In this document: positions 34,940 through 41,908 of the stretch, piece after piece
How positions within the stretch are numbered: the first letter of the stretch is position 1
How the letters are laid out: every line of letters starts with the position of its first letter
Source of the DNA: an uncultured Christensenella sp.
GTDB taxonomy: Bacteria; Bacillota; Clostridia; Christensenellales; Borkfalkiaceae
NCBI GenBank assembly: GCA_910578145.1
Contig: CAJTPJ010000006.1
Location: 1-64,000, forward strand
DNA length: 64,000 nt
Direction of reading: 5' to 3'
Position numbers and translations under genes: made by a program
The notes under the pieces: generated by a model
The model's database searches: none
What the model saw: only the letters and a program-made list of their open reading frames with translations
Told to the model about the DNA's origin: nothing

Positions 34940-36675
34940 AGTTTTTTTCAAATAACGCCGCCTTTAAGGGTGCGAAGGGTGAAAAAACGCGCGGTGTAAA
35001 GCGGTTTTTCGGTGGCGCGGAAAAGGTTGCGCCAAAAATGAAAGTAGTGCTTGCGGGCAATCCCAACGCGGGCAAAACCACGCTTTTCAACGCGCTTACC
35101 AAAAGCAATTTGCGCACGGGCAATTTTCACGGCGTAACCACTTCGCCTTCGCGCAAGGTTTGCGGCGGTACCGAATTCGTGGACGTGCCCGGCGCGTATG
35201 CGTTTAACACCTATTCTATGGAAGAACGCTCGGCGGTGGAAGAAATAAAGTCGGCGGATTTGGTTATAAACGTAGTTGACGCGCTTACGCTGGAAAACAG
35301 CCTAAATTTAACCCGCCAGATTATAGCAACGGGCGCGAAAACGGTTGTATATCTGACCAAATGCGCAAATTTAAAGCGGCGCGGAGGATTTGCGGACGCG
35401 GAAAAACTTTCCGAGTATTTGGGTGTGCCCGTTTTCGACTGTCCGCCCAAACAGCTTAAAAAATTTATAGAAAGCGGTAACTTTACTTTTACGGCAAAAG
35501 GCGGTTGTACGCTGTCGGAAGCGTATTCGGGCGGGAATTTGCGCGTTTCAAAAACGGATAGGCTGTTTTACAACCGTTTTTTCGCGCTTGCGTGCTTTAT
35601 CCTATCCATAATTTTAATGTTTTTTTTCGCCTTTCACCCAATTATGCCGGGGGCGCTTTTAAAAGGGCTCGTTGAAAGCGCTATAAACGCTTTCGGCGCG
35701 TTTTTTACTTCTAAAATGCAAAACGAAATAGTTATTTCGCTGTTTTCCGAGGGCATTTTAGGCGGCGCGGGCAGCGTTATTTCGTTCGTGCCGCAGATAG
35801 CCATATTATATCTGTTTTTGATTTTGTTGGATGAAAGCGGTATAACTTCCGCGTTGGCTTTCGCCACCGACGGGCTTTTTGAAAAAGCAAATCTTTCGGG
35901 CAGGGCGGCGTTTTCGCTTGTTTCGGGGTTTGGGTGTACCGCGGCGGCTATACTTACCACGCGCGGTTATTCCACGCCGTCGGCGCAAAGGCGCACGGTT
36001 GCAATTTTGCCGTTCGTGCCTTGCGGGGCGAAACTTCCCGTATTTCTAACGTTTTTGTCGCCGCTTTTTTCAAATCCTTTCCCCGCCGTAACCTGCTTTT
36101 ATTTTGCGGGTGTGGCGGTTTCCCTGCTGGTTTCGCTTGCAATCAAGGGCGGCAACGAGGGGCTTTTGTCGGAAGTTACGCCCATATCGCTTCCGCAAGC
36201 CAAAGCCGTTTTAAAAAAGTTGTGTTTTCAGCTTAAAGGGTTTATAATTAAAGTAGCGGGCATAGTAATGGTTTTTTGCGTGATTTCCTGGTTTTTGTCG
36301 CACTTTTCGTTTACTTTCAGGTATTCGGAAGCCGACGAAAGTATGTTAGCCGCAATAAGCAGGCTTGTTTTGCCGCTGTTTTACCCTATGGGCGTAACCG
36401 ATTGGCAAATAGCTTACGCCGCCTTGTGCGGGTTTGCCGCCAAGGAAAACGTTGCGGCGTCAATAGCGCTGTTAATGCCGGGCGGCGTTAATCTTGCGCT
36501 TGCGCCCACGCTTGCGTTTTGCACGTTTATGCTTTTATGCCCCGCGTGCATTTCCGCGTTTTCGGCTTCCGTAAAGGAAGTGGGGCTTAAATTTACGTTA
36601 AAATGCGTGGCTTTACAGTTGCTGCTCGCTTTTCTCGGCGGGTACGTGGTTAGGCTTACGTTGCTTTGGATATGA
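34936..36675 (+). CDS. feoB: ferrous iron transport protein B, divergent G domain
   Basis: FeoB imports Fe(II) across the membrane. The N-terminal GTPase domain has G1 A-G-N-P-N-A-G-K-T-T and G3 D-V-P-G-A-Y. The G4 position reads Y-L-T-K-C-A-N-L where N-x-x-D is expected, so the guanine-specifying Asp is missing. The membrane part has the gate-like F-G-C-T-A-A-A-I-L-T-T-R and F-V-P-C-G-A-K-L-P-V-F. The length of 579 residues is on the short side. I chose the TTG at 34936, which has GAGGTGG about 5 bases upstream and overlaps the feoA stop. An ATG at 35038 right before the G domain is possible. Confidence 0.9.
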   Translation: MKFFSNNAAFKGAKGEKTRGVKRFFGGAEKVAPKMKVVLAGNPNAGKTTLFNALTKSNLRTGNFHGVTTSPSRKVCGGTEFVDVPGAYAFNTYSMEERSAVEEIKSADLVINVVDALTLENSLNLTRQIIATGAKTVVYLTKCANLKRRGGFADAEKLSEYLGVPVFDCPPKQLKKFIESGNFTFTAKGGCTLSEAYSGGNLRVSKTDRLFYNRFFALACFILSIILMFFFAFHPIMPGALLKGLVESAINAFGAFFTSKMQNEIVISLFSEGILGGAGSVISFVPQIAILYLFLILLDESGITSALAFATDGLFEKANLSGRAAFSLVSGFGCTAAAILTTRGYSTPSAQRRTVAILPFVPCGAKLPVFLTFLSPLFSNPFPAVTCFYFAGVAVSLLVSLAIKGGNEGLLSEVTPISLPQAKAVLKKLCFQLKGFIIKVAGIVMVFCVISWFLSHFSFTFRYSEADESMLAAISRLVLPLFYPMGVTDWQIAYAALCGFAAKENVAASIALLMPGGVNLALAPTLAFCTFMLLCPACISAFSASVKEVGLKFTLKCVALQLLLAFLGGYVVRLTLLWI

Positions 36676-37484
36676 AAACTTTTACCGTTGACAGTAACAC
36701 GAACTTAAAAGACTTTACTTCCGCCGTATATCCGCAGGGCGCTTTTGCGTTGGGCACGCTTCTGCGCGGGAAAGATATAAAGGTAAACGGCGCGCGCGTA
36801 GGCGCTAACGTTCCGCTTAAAGCGGGCGACAGCGTGGTTTATTACACCACGCCCAAGCAGGAGGAAAAGCCGAGCCACGAAATAAGGTACGAGGACGAAA
36901 ACGTATATATTGCCGATAAGTTTTCCGGTGTTTCCAGCGAAGGACTTTTGTCGGAGCTGTGCCGCGGCGGCGAATTTTACGCCGTGCACAGGCTTGACAG
37001 AAACACGCAGGGGCTTATCGTTTTTGCTAAAAACCGCGCTGCCGAGGCGGAACTTTTAGCGGCTTTTAAAGACCGCGGCGTGGAAAAAACGTATATCGCT
37101 TTGTGCAAAAATAAGTTTATTAAGGGCAGTGGATTGCTTACCGCATACCTAAAAAAGGACGCCTCGGCGTCGCTGGTAAAGGTTTTTAAACGTCCTGCGG
37201 CGGGCACGGTAAAAATAGTTACCCAATACGAGCTGATTGAAAACCGTGGCGACGTGGCGCTTGTAAAAATAATTTTGCATACGGGCAAAACCCATCAAAT
37301 TCGCGCGCATTTGGCGTTTATAGGTTGCCCCGTGCTTGGCGACGAAAAGTACGGAGACGGTGTTTTAAATAAAAAATATCGCTTAACGCGGCAGTGTCTT
37401 ATCGCCAAACATTTAAAGTTTAGTTTAAACGATAATCTCAAATACCTTAACGATATCAAATTTGAAAGCTCTTTTAAATTGTAA
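36672..37484 (+). CDS. RluA-family RNA pseudouridine synthase
   Basis: This 270-residue enzyme isomerises uridine to pseudouridine in rRNA or tRNA. An N-terminal S4-like segment (about residues 20-58) precedes the catalytic core, whose H-R-L-D-R-N-T-Q-G-L motif carries the catalytic Asp109. The later H-T-G-K-T-H-Q-I-R-A-H-L signature is present. The ATG at 36672 overlaps the feoB stop as ATGA, so it is coupled to feoB although the functions are unrelated. The RluA/RluC/RluD subgroup and the target position cannot be read from sequence. Confidence 0.93.
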   Translation: MKTFTVDSNTNLKDFTSAVYPQGAFALGTLLRGKDIKVNGARVGANVPLKAGDSVVYYTTPKQEEKPSHEIRYEDENVYIADKFSGVSSEGLLSELCRGGEFYAVHRLDRNTQGLIVFAKNRAAEAELLAAFKDRGVEKTYIALCKNKFIKGSGLLTAYLKKDASASLVKVFKRPAAGTVKIVTQYELIENRGDVALVKIILHTGKTHQIRAHLAFIGCPVLGDEKYGDGVLNKKYRLTRQCLIAKHLKFSLNDNLKYLNDIKFESSFKL

Positions 37485-37494
37485 AAAATAATTT

Positions 37495-37527
37495 CCCCCT
37501 GCCGAGTTTCGGGCAGGGGGCGTTTTT
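37495..37527. terminator. bidirectional terminator between rluA-like gene and gltA
   Basis: CCCCCTGCC and GGCAGGGGG (37495-37503, 37512-37520) form a strong stem. T-runs lie on the right and A-runs on the left, so it serves both convergent genes. Confidence 0.85.
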
Positions 37528-38900
37528 TATCTTTTATTCATAGGGACGTAAGGTCTGCGGTCTTGCACGCAGGCGTATGCGGGGCGGATTATTTTGCCGC
37601 CGCACGCAAGTTCTTCCATACGGTGCGCGCTCCAGCCCGTAATTCTTGCAATGGCGAACAGCGGGGTGTACAATGCGGCGGGTAAATTGAGCATAGAATA
37701 CACGAAACCGGAGTAAAAGTCCACGTTGGGGTTTAGCGGCTTTAAAAGGTTTTTTTTGTTGCAAATTATTTCCGAAGCCGCGGCGGCAACATTATTGTAA
37801 AGCTCGAACTCGTCCGAAAGCCCCTTAGCTTCTGCAAGTTTGCCTGCGTATATCTTTAAAACCTCTGCCCTCGGGTCGGAAACCGTGTAAACGGTGTGTC
37901 CTATGCCGTAAACTAATCCCGTTTTGTCAAAAGCCTTTTTATCTATAATTTTTTCAACGTAATCGTAAATATTTTCACGCGTGGGCTTTTTTACGTTCTC
38001 CTTGATATTTTTCAGCATTTGCATAACCTTAATGTTGGCCCCGCCGTGCCTCGGGCCTTTCAAAGAGCCCAAAGACGCGGCAATGGCGGAATAGGTGTCC
38101 GTGCCCGTGCTGGTGGCAAGGTGAGTTGTGAAAGTGGAAGCGTTTCCGCCGCCGTGGTCTGCGTGAAGCGTTAAAGCAACGTCCAAAACTTTGGCTTCAA
38201 GGTCGGTAAACGCGCTGTCCTTTCTTAATACGTGCAATATATTTTGCGCGGTGGAATATTCGGAAACGGGTTTGTGTATTATCAGCGAACCGTCGTCCGT
38301 ATTGTAGTAACGGTATGCGCGGTAGGAGTACGCGGCAATCATAGGCAACTGCGCAATAAGTGCAAGGCTCTGCCGCAAAACGTTGGTTATGGACGTGTTG
38401 TCGGGGTCGGGGTCGTAGCTGTATAAATTTAAAACGCACCGCGCCAACATATTCATCATATCTTTAGACGGCTGTTTCATAATAACGTCGCGCACGAAAT
38501 TGCGCGGCAACAGCCTGAATTCCGATATGATTTCGCTGAAATCGCTTAATTCCGACTTTGACGGAAGTTGCCCGAATAATAACAAATACGCGGTTTCCTC
38601 AAACCCAAAGCGGTTTTCTTCAACGGTGTTTTTTACTAAATCTTTCACGTTGTAACCGCGGTAGCACAAATTGCCCTGTACGGGCACGGGTTTGCCGTTT
38701 TGCATTTCCCAGGAAGTAACTTCAGAAATTTCCGTAAGCCCGCAAAGTACGCCCTTGCCGTTACTGTCGCGCAAGCCCCGCTTAACGTCGTACTTTTCGT
38801 ACATTTCGGGGTCGATATTGTTATTTTGCTTGGTCAGTTTTGCCAGCTGTGAAATTTTGTGCGAATGTTTTATAATTAGGTCGGCGTCGTTAAAATTCAA
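37527..38900 (-). CDS. gltA: citrate synthase
   Basis: This enzyme condenses oxaloacetate and acetyl-CoA to citrate; use of propionyl-CoA (2-methylcitrate) is an alternative. The 457 residues include H-A-D-H-G-G-G-N-A-S, G-P-R-H-G-G-A-N and V-D-F-Y-S-G-F, which hold the three catalytic residues (His, His, Asp). The N-terminal extension of about 60 residues is seen in Clostridia homologues. The start is a TTG at 38900 with CGGAG nine bases upstream; no ATG fits. No other TCA-cycle gene is in the window, so citrate probably serves glutamate synthesis. Confidence 0.94.
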   Translation of the reverse strand: MNFNDADLIIKHSHKISQLAKLTKQNNNIDPEMYEKYDVKRGLRDSNGKGVLCGLTEISEVTSWEMQNGKPVPVQGNLCYRGYNVKDLVKNTVEENRFGFEETAYLLLFGQLPSKSELSDFSEIISEFRLLPRNFVRDVIMKQPSKDMMNMLARCVLNLYSYDPDPDNTSITNVLRQSLALIAQLPMIAAYSYRAYRYYNTDDGSLIIHKPVSEYSTAQNILHVLRKDSAFTDLEAKVLDVALTLHADHGGGNASTFTTHLATSTGTDTYSAIAASLGSLKGPRHGGANIKVMQMLKNIKENVKKPTRENIYDYVEKIIDKKAFDKTGLVYGIGHTVYTVSDPRAEVLKIYAGKLAEAKGLSDEFELYNNVAAAASEIICNKKNLLKPLNPNVDFYSGFVYSMLNLPAALYTPLFAIARITGWSAHRMEELACGGKIIRPAYACVQDRRPYVPMNKR

Positions 38901-38930
38901 AATTAAACTCCGTAAGCGCGTATTTTACTA

Positions 38931-38959
38931 ATTATATCACTAATCGGGCGATATGTCAA
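38931..38959 (-). promoter_or_regulatory. promoter of gltA
   Basis: On the minus strand, TTGACA (38959-38954), a 17-bp spacer and TATAAT (38936-38931). This is a consensus sigma-A promoter. Confidence 0.8.
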
Positions 38960-38989
38960 ACGAGGTTTTTGTGAACGCTACGTGACGGT

Positions 38990-39018
38990 TTGACAAAGCC
39001 GCAAATTACAAATATAAT
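38990..39018 (+). promoter_or_regulatory. promoter of the sigma-factor module
   Basis: A perfect TTGACA (38990-38995), a 17-bp spacer and a perfect TATAAT (39013-39018). The housekeeping sigma therefore drives the module. No sign of autoregulation by the alternative sigma is visible. Confidence 0.85.
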
Positions 39019-39065
39019 GTTTTTACAGCCCGTTTGCGGGTTATAAATATATTGAGGTAATTAAA

Positions 39066-39371
39066 ATGCAACAGGTTAAACTTTTATCGGCTGACGAAAA
39101 TTTGGTTTTCTCGCTGTCGGGGGAAATAGACGCGGCTACCAGCGACGATTTTTACGCTCAGGTTGCCGCCGCTTACGAACACGACAAAAAGAACGTGGTT
39201 TTCGACTGCGCCGCTTTGACTTTTATAGACAGCACTACGCTGGGCACTTTCGTTAAAATTTTTAAAAAACTTAAATGCGACGGGTTTACTATGATTTTGG
39301 ACAAGGTGCGCCCCAACGTGAAAAAACTGTTTGATATTTGCGCGCTTAATACCATTATGGAGATACGCTGA
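39066..39371 (+). CDS. STAS-domain anti-sigma factor antagonist (SpoIIAA/RsbV-like)
   Basis: This 101-residue single STAS domain is of the type that binds an anti-sigma kinase and frees the sigma factor when unphosphorylated. The phosphorylatable Ser lies in F-I-D-S-T-T-L-G-T-F near residue 58, the canonical spot. GAGGT precedes the ATG. It is the first gene of four, each overlapping the next by one to four bases. This gives an RsbV-RsbW-sigma order plus a second kinase-like gene. The dephosphorylating phosphatase is not in the window. Confidence 0.9.
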   Translation: MQQVKLLSADENLVFSLSGEIDAATSDDFYAQVAAAYEHDKKNVVFDCAALTFIDSTTLGTFVKIFKKLKCDGFTMILDKVRPNVKKLFDICALNTIMEIR

Positions 39372-39718
39372 TGAAAGAGTTTACCGTTAAATTTTACCTT
39401 TCCGACAGCGAATATATGACGGCTTTAAGGCTTGTATGCGGCGCGGTTGGCTGCAATTACGAGCTTGATTTGGACGCTTTGGAAGATTTTAAAGTTTGCG
39501 TTACCGAAAGCGCGATTATTCTTAAAAATTGCGGTTTTGAAACGGTTACCGCGGTGTTCGGCGGCGAAAAGGAACTTACCTGTTCGGTTTACGGCGGTGG
39601 CGGTTCGCCCTGCGGCGGCGATAACGAGCTGTCGCTTGCGCTTATTTCCGCGCTGGTTGGCGGCTTTGAAATTGAAAGAAGCGGCGAAATAATAGAGAAA
39701 CTGACTTTAAAAGTATGA
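39371..39718 (+). CDS. divergent HATPase-like anti-sigma factor
   Basis: This is a 115-residue protein in the position of RsbW/SpoIIAB between the antagonist and the sigma factor. The segment L-E-D-F-K-V-C-V-T-E-S-A-I-I-L-K-N aligns with the N-box of the HATPase fold, but the Asn of the usual A-x-T-N-A is replaced. The C-terminal half has a Gly/Cys-rich G-G-G-G-S-P-C-G-G-D and no clear G2 box. It may bind the sigma or the antagonist without kinase activity. It overlaps both neighbours (one and four bases). Confidence 0.65.
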   Translation: MKEFTVKFYLSDSEYMTALRLVCGAVGCNYELDLDALEDFKVCVTESAIILKNCGFETVTAVFGGEKELTCSVYGGGGSPCGGDNELSLALISALVGGFEIERSGEIIEKLTLKV

Positions 39719-40446
39719 TTGCGCAAAACGAGGCTAACCGGCTGTTTAGCGAGTATAGGCAAACGCGCGACAAGGCTTTGCGCAACAAGCTGGTTGAAAA
39801 TTATTTATATATTGCCGAAATTCTTGCCAAAAAGTTTTCCGGCAGAGGGGTGGAGTACGACGACCTTTTTCAGGTTGCTTCCGAAGCACTTATAGCGGGG
39901 GTTGAGAAATTTGACCCCGATTTAGGCAACCAATTTACCACCTACATAACGCCCACAATCACAGGTGTGATTAAAAACTATTTCCGCGATTATTCGCGTT
40001 CGGTGCGCGTGCCGCGGCGCGTTTATGCGGTTGCTGCTAAGGTAAAAGAAGAGATAAATGACTATTATTCCAAGCACGGCGTAAAGCCGACTGTAAAATA
40101 CCTTGCGGCAAAGTTGGGGTATTCGGAAGAGCTTATCGTAGAGGCGCTTGAGTGCCGCCCGACAATCAGTCTTGACGCGCGGGTGCAAGGTGGCGACGGC
40201 GAATCGGAAACGGCGCTTCACGAGGTAATTGCCGCCGACGGCAATTCTTTTGAAGATTTTGAAGACACTGAGTCGTTAAAGAGCGAAATTGAAAAGTTGA
40301 GTCCCACGGAAAAACAGGTGGTAACGCTAAGGTTCGTTCAGGGCAAGTCGCAAACGGAAGTTGGCAAAATTTTGGGCGTTAGCCAGATGTTCGTTTCGCG
40401 CGCAGAGCGGAAAATCGTGGAAAAGTTGAAGGACGCGCTGTTATGA
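39715..40446 (+). CDS. alternative sigma-70 family factor (SigB/SigF type)
   Basis: This is a 243-residue sigma factor with regions 2, 3 and 4 and no region 1. Region 2 reads Y-D-D-L-F-Q-V-A-S-E-A-L then K-F-D-P-D-L-G-N-Q-F-T-T-Y. Region 2.4/3 reads S-V-R-V-P-R-R-V, and the region 4 helix-turn-helix is S-Q-T-E-V-G-K-I-L-G-V-S-Q. The R-V-P-R-R pattern resembles SigB (general stress) more than SigF. It starts four bases inside the previous gene and overlaps the next kinase gene by four. The regulon is unknown. Confidence 0.92.
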   Translation: MIAQNEANRLFSEYRQTRDKALRNKLVENYLYIAEILAKKFSGRGVEYDDLFQVASEALIAGVEKFDPDLGNQFTTYITPTITGVIKNYFRDYSRSVRVPRRVYAVAAKVKEEINDYYSKHGVKPTVKYLAAKLGYSEELIVEALECRPTISLDARVQGGDGESETALHEVIAADGNSFEDFEDTESLKSEIEKLSPTEKQVVTLRFVQGKSQTEVGKILGVSQMFVSRAERKIVEKLKDALL

Positions 40447-40811
40447 TTGTTAATTTCAAGGTTGACGATTTAAAAAAAATGAACGAACAGCTTCGCGCTT
40501 TCGACGCGCTTTTGCGTAAAAGCGGCGTGCGCGAGGACGACATTTTTCTTTGCAGGCTTGCTTCGTGCGAGCTTATTTCAAACGTTATAATCCACGGCAA
40601 AGAGAGTGCGGGGTTCGAGGGCGAGTTGTTGGACGACAGAATTTGCATAACCGTAAAGGCTACGGGTATGGAATTGGCGGACACCGACGCGAGTTTGCCT
40701 TCCGTGCTGGCGGAAAGCGGTAGGGGAATGTTTATAGTTAAAAGTATTTGCTTCGGCGCTATCGAGCGTACGGACGGCGGGCTGAGGATATTTATTAAAC
40801 GTACGGAGTAA
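40443..40811 (+). CDS. anti-sigma serine kinase (RsbW/SpoIIAB-like)
   Basis: This is a 122-residue HATPase with the N-box S-C-E-L-I-S-N-V-I-I-H-G near residue 40 and the G2 box E-S-G-R-G-M-F-I-V-K-S near 95. Both nucleotide-binding motifs look functional, in contrast to the 39371 protein. It should bind the sigma factor in its ATP form and phosphorylate the STAS protein. Its place after the sigma gene, not before it, is unusual. A repeat and terminator follow. Confidence 0.85.
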   Translation: MIVNFKVDDLKKMNEQLRAFDALLRKSGVREDDIFLCRLASCELISNVIIHGKESAGFEGELLDDRICITVKATGMELADTDASLPSVLAESGRGMFIVKSICFGAIERTDGGLRIFIKRTE

Positions 40812-40817
40812 AGATAT

Positions 40818-40863
40818 AAAAAAAGCGTTGCGGTTATGCGCAATTCTAATAGGGATTAAAAAA
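40818..40863 (+). repeat. cassette 2 left inverted repeat (repeat copy C)
   Basis: It begins AAAAAAAGCGTTGCGGTT and runs to AATAGGGATTAAA. Its inverted partner is at 41855-41897, and it is related to copies A and B. Confidence 0.55.
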
Positions 40864-40899
40864 CTCAATTTTTAAGAGTTGTACTTTCAAGCAAGGACA

Positions 40900-40935
40900 A
40901 AAGCTCTCGAACGATATGTTCGAGAGCTTTTTATT
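40900..40935 (+). terminator. terminator after the sigma-factor module
   Basis: AAAGCTCTCGAAC and GTTCGAGAGCTTT (40900-40912, 40918-40930) form a perfect 13-bp stem followed by a T-run. Confidence 0.88.
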
Positions 40936-40996
40936 ACAAACTATTTGGAAAGACAAATTGAAATTTATTGCATTAAATTCTCTATTTGAGTTTTTA

Positions 40997-41033
40997 ATAG
41001 AAAAGCAGTTACGAAAAAAATCGTAACCGCTTT
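40997..41033 (-). terminator. terminator of yjdF
   Basis: On the minus strand, AAAGCGGTTACGA pairs with TCGTAACTGCTTT (one mismatch), and TTTTCTATT follows. It lies just past the yjdF stop. Confidence 0.75.
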
Positions 41034-41042
41034 CTCATAAAG

Positions 41043-41462
41043 TTAATGCCCTTTATGCTTTTCTTTTTTCTTTTTCTGCCGCTCTTGAAATTTATCTTCA
41101 AGCATTTGCTCTTTACGAACTTTTGAATTGACCTTCCTTTCAATTTTACGCTCTTCAATTTGCTTTTTTATTGCCTGTTGAGATTTTGTGCCTATTTCAA
41201 TATTAGCAATAGTTTTTTTAATTTTGCGCTGTCTTGTTTTAGGGTTTCTTAAATCAATAGGCTTGCGTTCAATTTCGACAGTTGGACTAAACCGCAAACT
41301 GTAATATTTATTTAAGACCAATTCATATACTTCGTAATCTTTTGGTTCTGCACCAAAGATATATTTGCAAACAGATATTTTATTGTTTTCTATTCGTTCA
41401 AATAGTCCAATATAAAATTGACCGTCAAAATAAATAGTCAGTGTTGTATTTGTTGCCTCCAT
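41043..41462 (-). CDS. yjdF: YjdF-family (DUF2992) protein, cargo of cassette 2
   Basis: This 139-residue protein matches the YjdF family. The N-terminal beta domain (T-I-Y-F-D-G-Q-F-Y-I-G-L-F-E) is followed by a long Lys/Glu/Arg-rich helical tail ending K-E-K-H-K-G-H. The molecular role of the family is unknown. In other Bacillota it is controlled by the yjdF RNA motif, which senses azaaromatic compounds. I chose the ATG at 41462; a TTG at 41465 is equally close to the AAGGAGG site. The A+T-rich codon use differs from the sigma module next to it. It lies within the second inverted-repeat cassette. Confidence 0.85.
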   Translation of the reverse strand: MEATNTTLTIYFDGQFYIGLFERIENNKISVCKYIFGAEPKDYEVYELVLNKYYSLRFSPTVEIERKPIDLRNPKTRQRKIKKTIANIEIGTKSQQAIKKQIEERKIERKVNSKVRKEQMLEDKFQERQKKKKEKHKGH

Positions 41463-41472
41463 CAAGAAAAAA

Positions 41473-41581
41473 CCTCCTTAAAATTTTTACTTGAAGAAGA
41501 GACAACCAAGGAGGCAGGTTACTGAATACCAAATAGGTATTGCCCACGACTACTCAACGGGGACTGTGTTTTTATCTTCGT
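41473..41581 (-). promoter_or_regulatory. candidate yjdF-motif riboswitch with sequestered ribosome-binding site
   Basis: The leader (minus strand) has conserved-looking blocks: CAGTCCCC, then AGTAGTCGTGGGC, an AATACC-TATTT-GGTATT hairpin, and an AACCTGCCTCCTT block. The CCTCCTT there (41514-41508) is an exact complement of the AAGGAGG ribosome-binding site (41479-41473), so a fold could hide it. The gene controlled (yjdF) and the block order fit the yjdF RNA motif. I am recalling that motif, not scoring it. Confidence 0.7.
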
Positions 41582-41587
41582 ACTATA

Positions 41588-41616
41588 AGTATATCATAGA
41601 AAAGTAATAATTTCAA
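41588..41616 (-). promoter_or_regulatory. promoter of yjdF
   Basis: On the minus strand, TTGAAA (41616-41611), a 17-bp spacer and TATACT (41593-41588). The start is near 41581, at the 5' edge of the leader RNA. Confidence 0.75.
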
Positions 41617-41908
41617 GGGATTAATAATTATATTAAAACTTGCTTTCCACGCCGATAAAGATAGAGGCTAAATTACTGTTTATCGTACAATTATTATATC
41701 ACGAAAAATTAAAGAGCGCAATCCATTAAATTTTGCGTGCTATATAAAACATATCTATATCTCACTAGGCTACGAGTAGCCTAGTTCGTCCCGAAAAAAA
41801 GTACAGAAAAGGCACAGCTTAACGCTATGCCTAAATCTTTTTATTTGCGTTTTATTAAATTCTCTATGGGAATTACCGTAAACCGCAACGCTTTTTTATT
41901 TATAACGA
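41617..41908. other. gene-free right part of cassette 2
   Basis: There is no gene here. It holds the 18-bp motif shared with cassette 1 (41667-41684), a hairpin near 41717-41742, a perfect 10-bp inverted repeat ACTAGGCTAC-GA-GTAGCCTAGT (41764-41785), a terminator-like hairpin with T-run (about 41830-41855), and the repeat copy D. Confidence 0.6.
41855..41897 (-). repeat. cassette 2 right inverted repeat (repeat copy D)
   Basis: On the minus strand it reads AAAAAAGCGTTGCGGTT, then TACGGTAATTCCCATAG. It matches copy C in inverted orientation better than it matches A or B, as expected for the two ends of one element. Confidence 0.55.
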
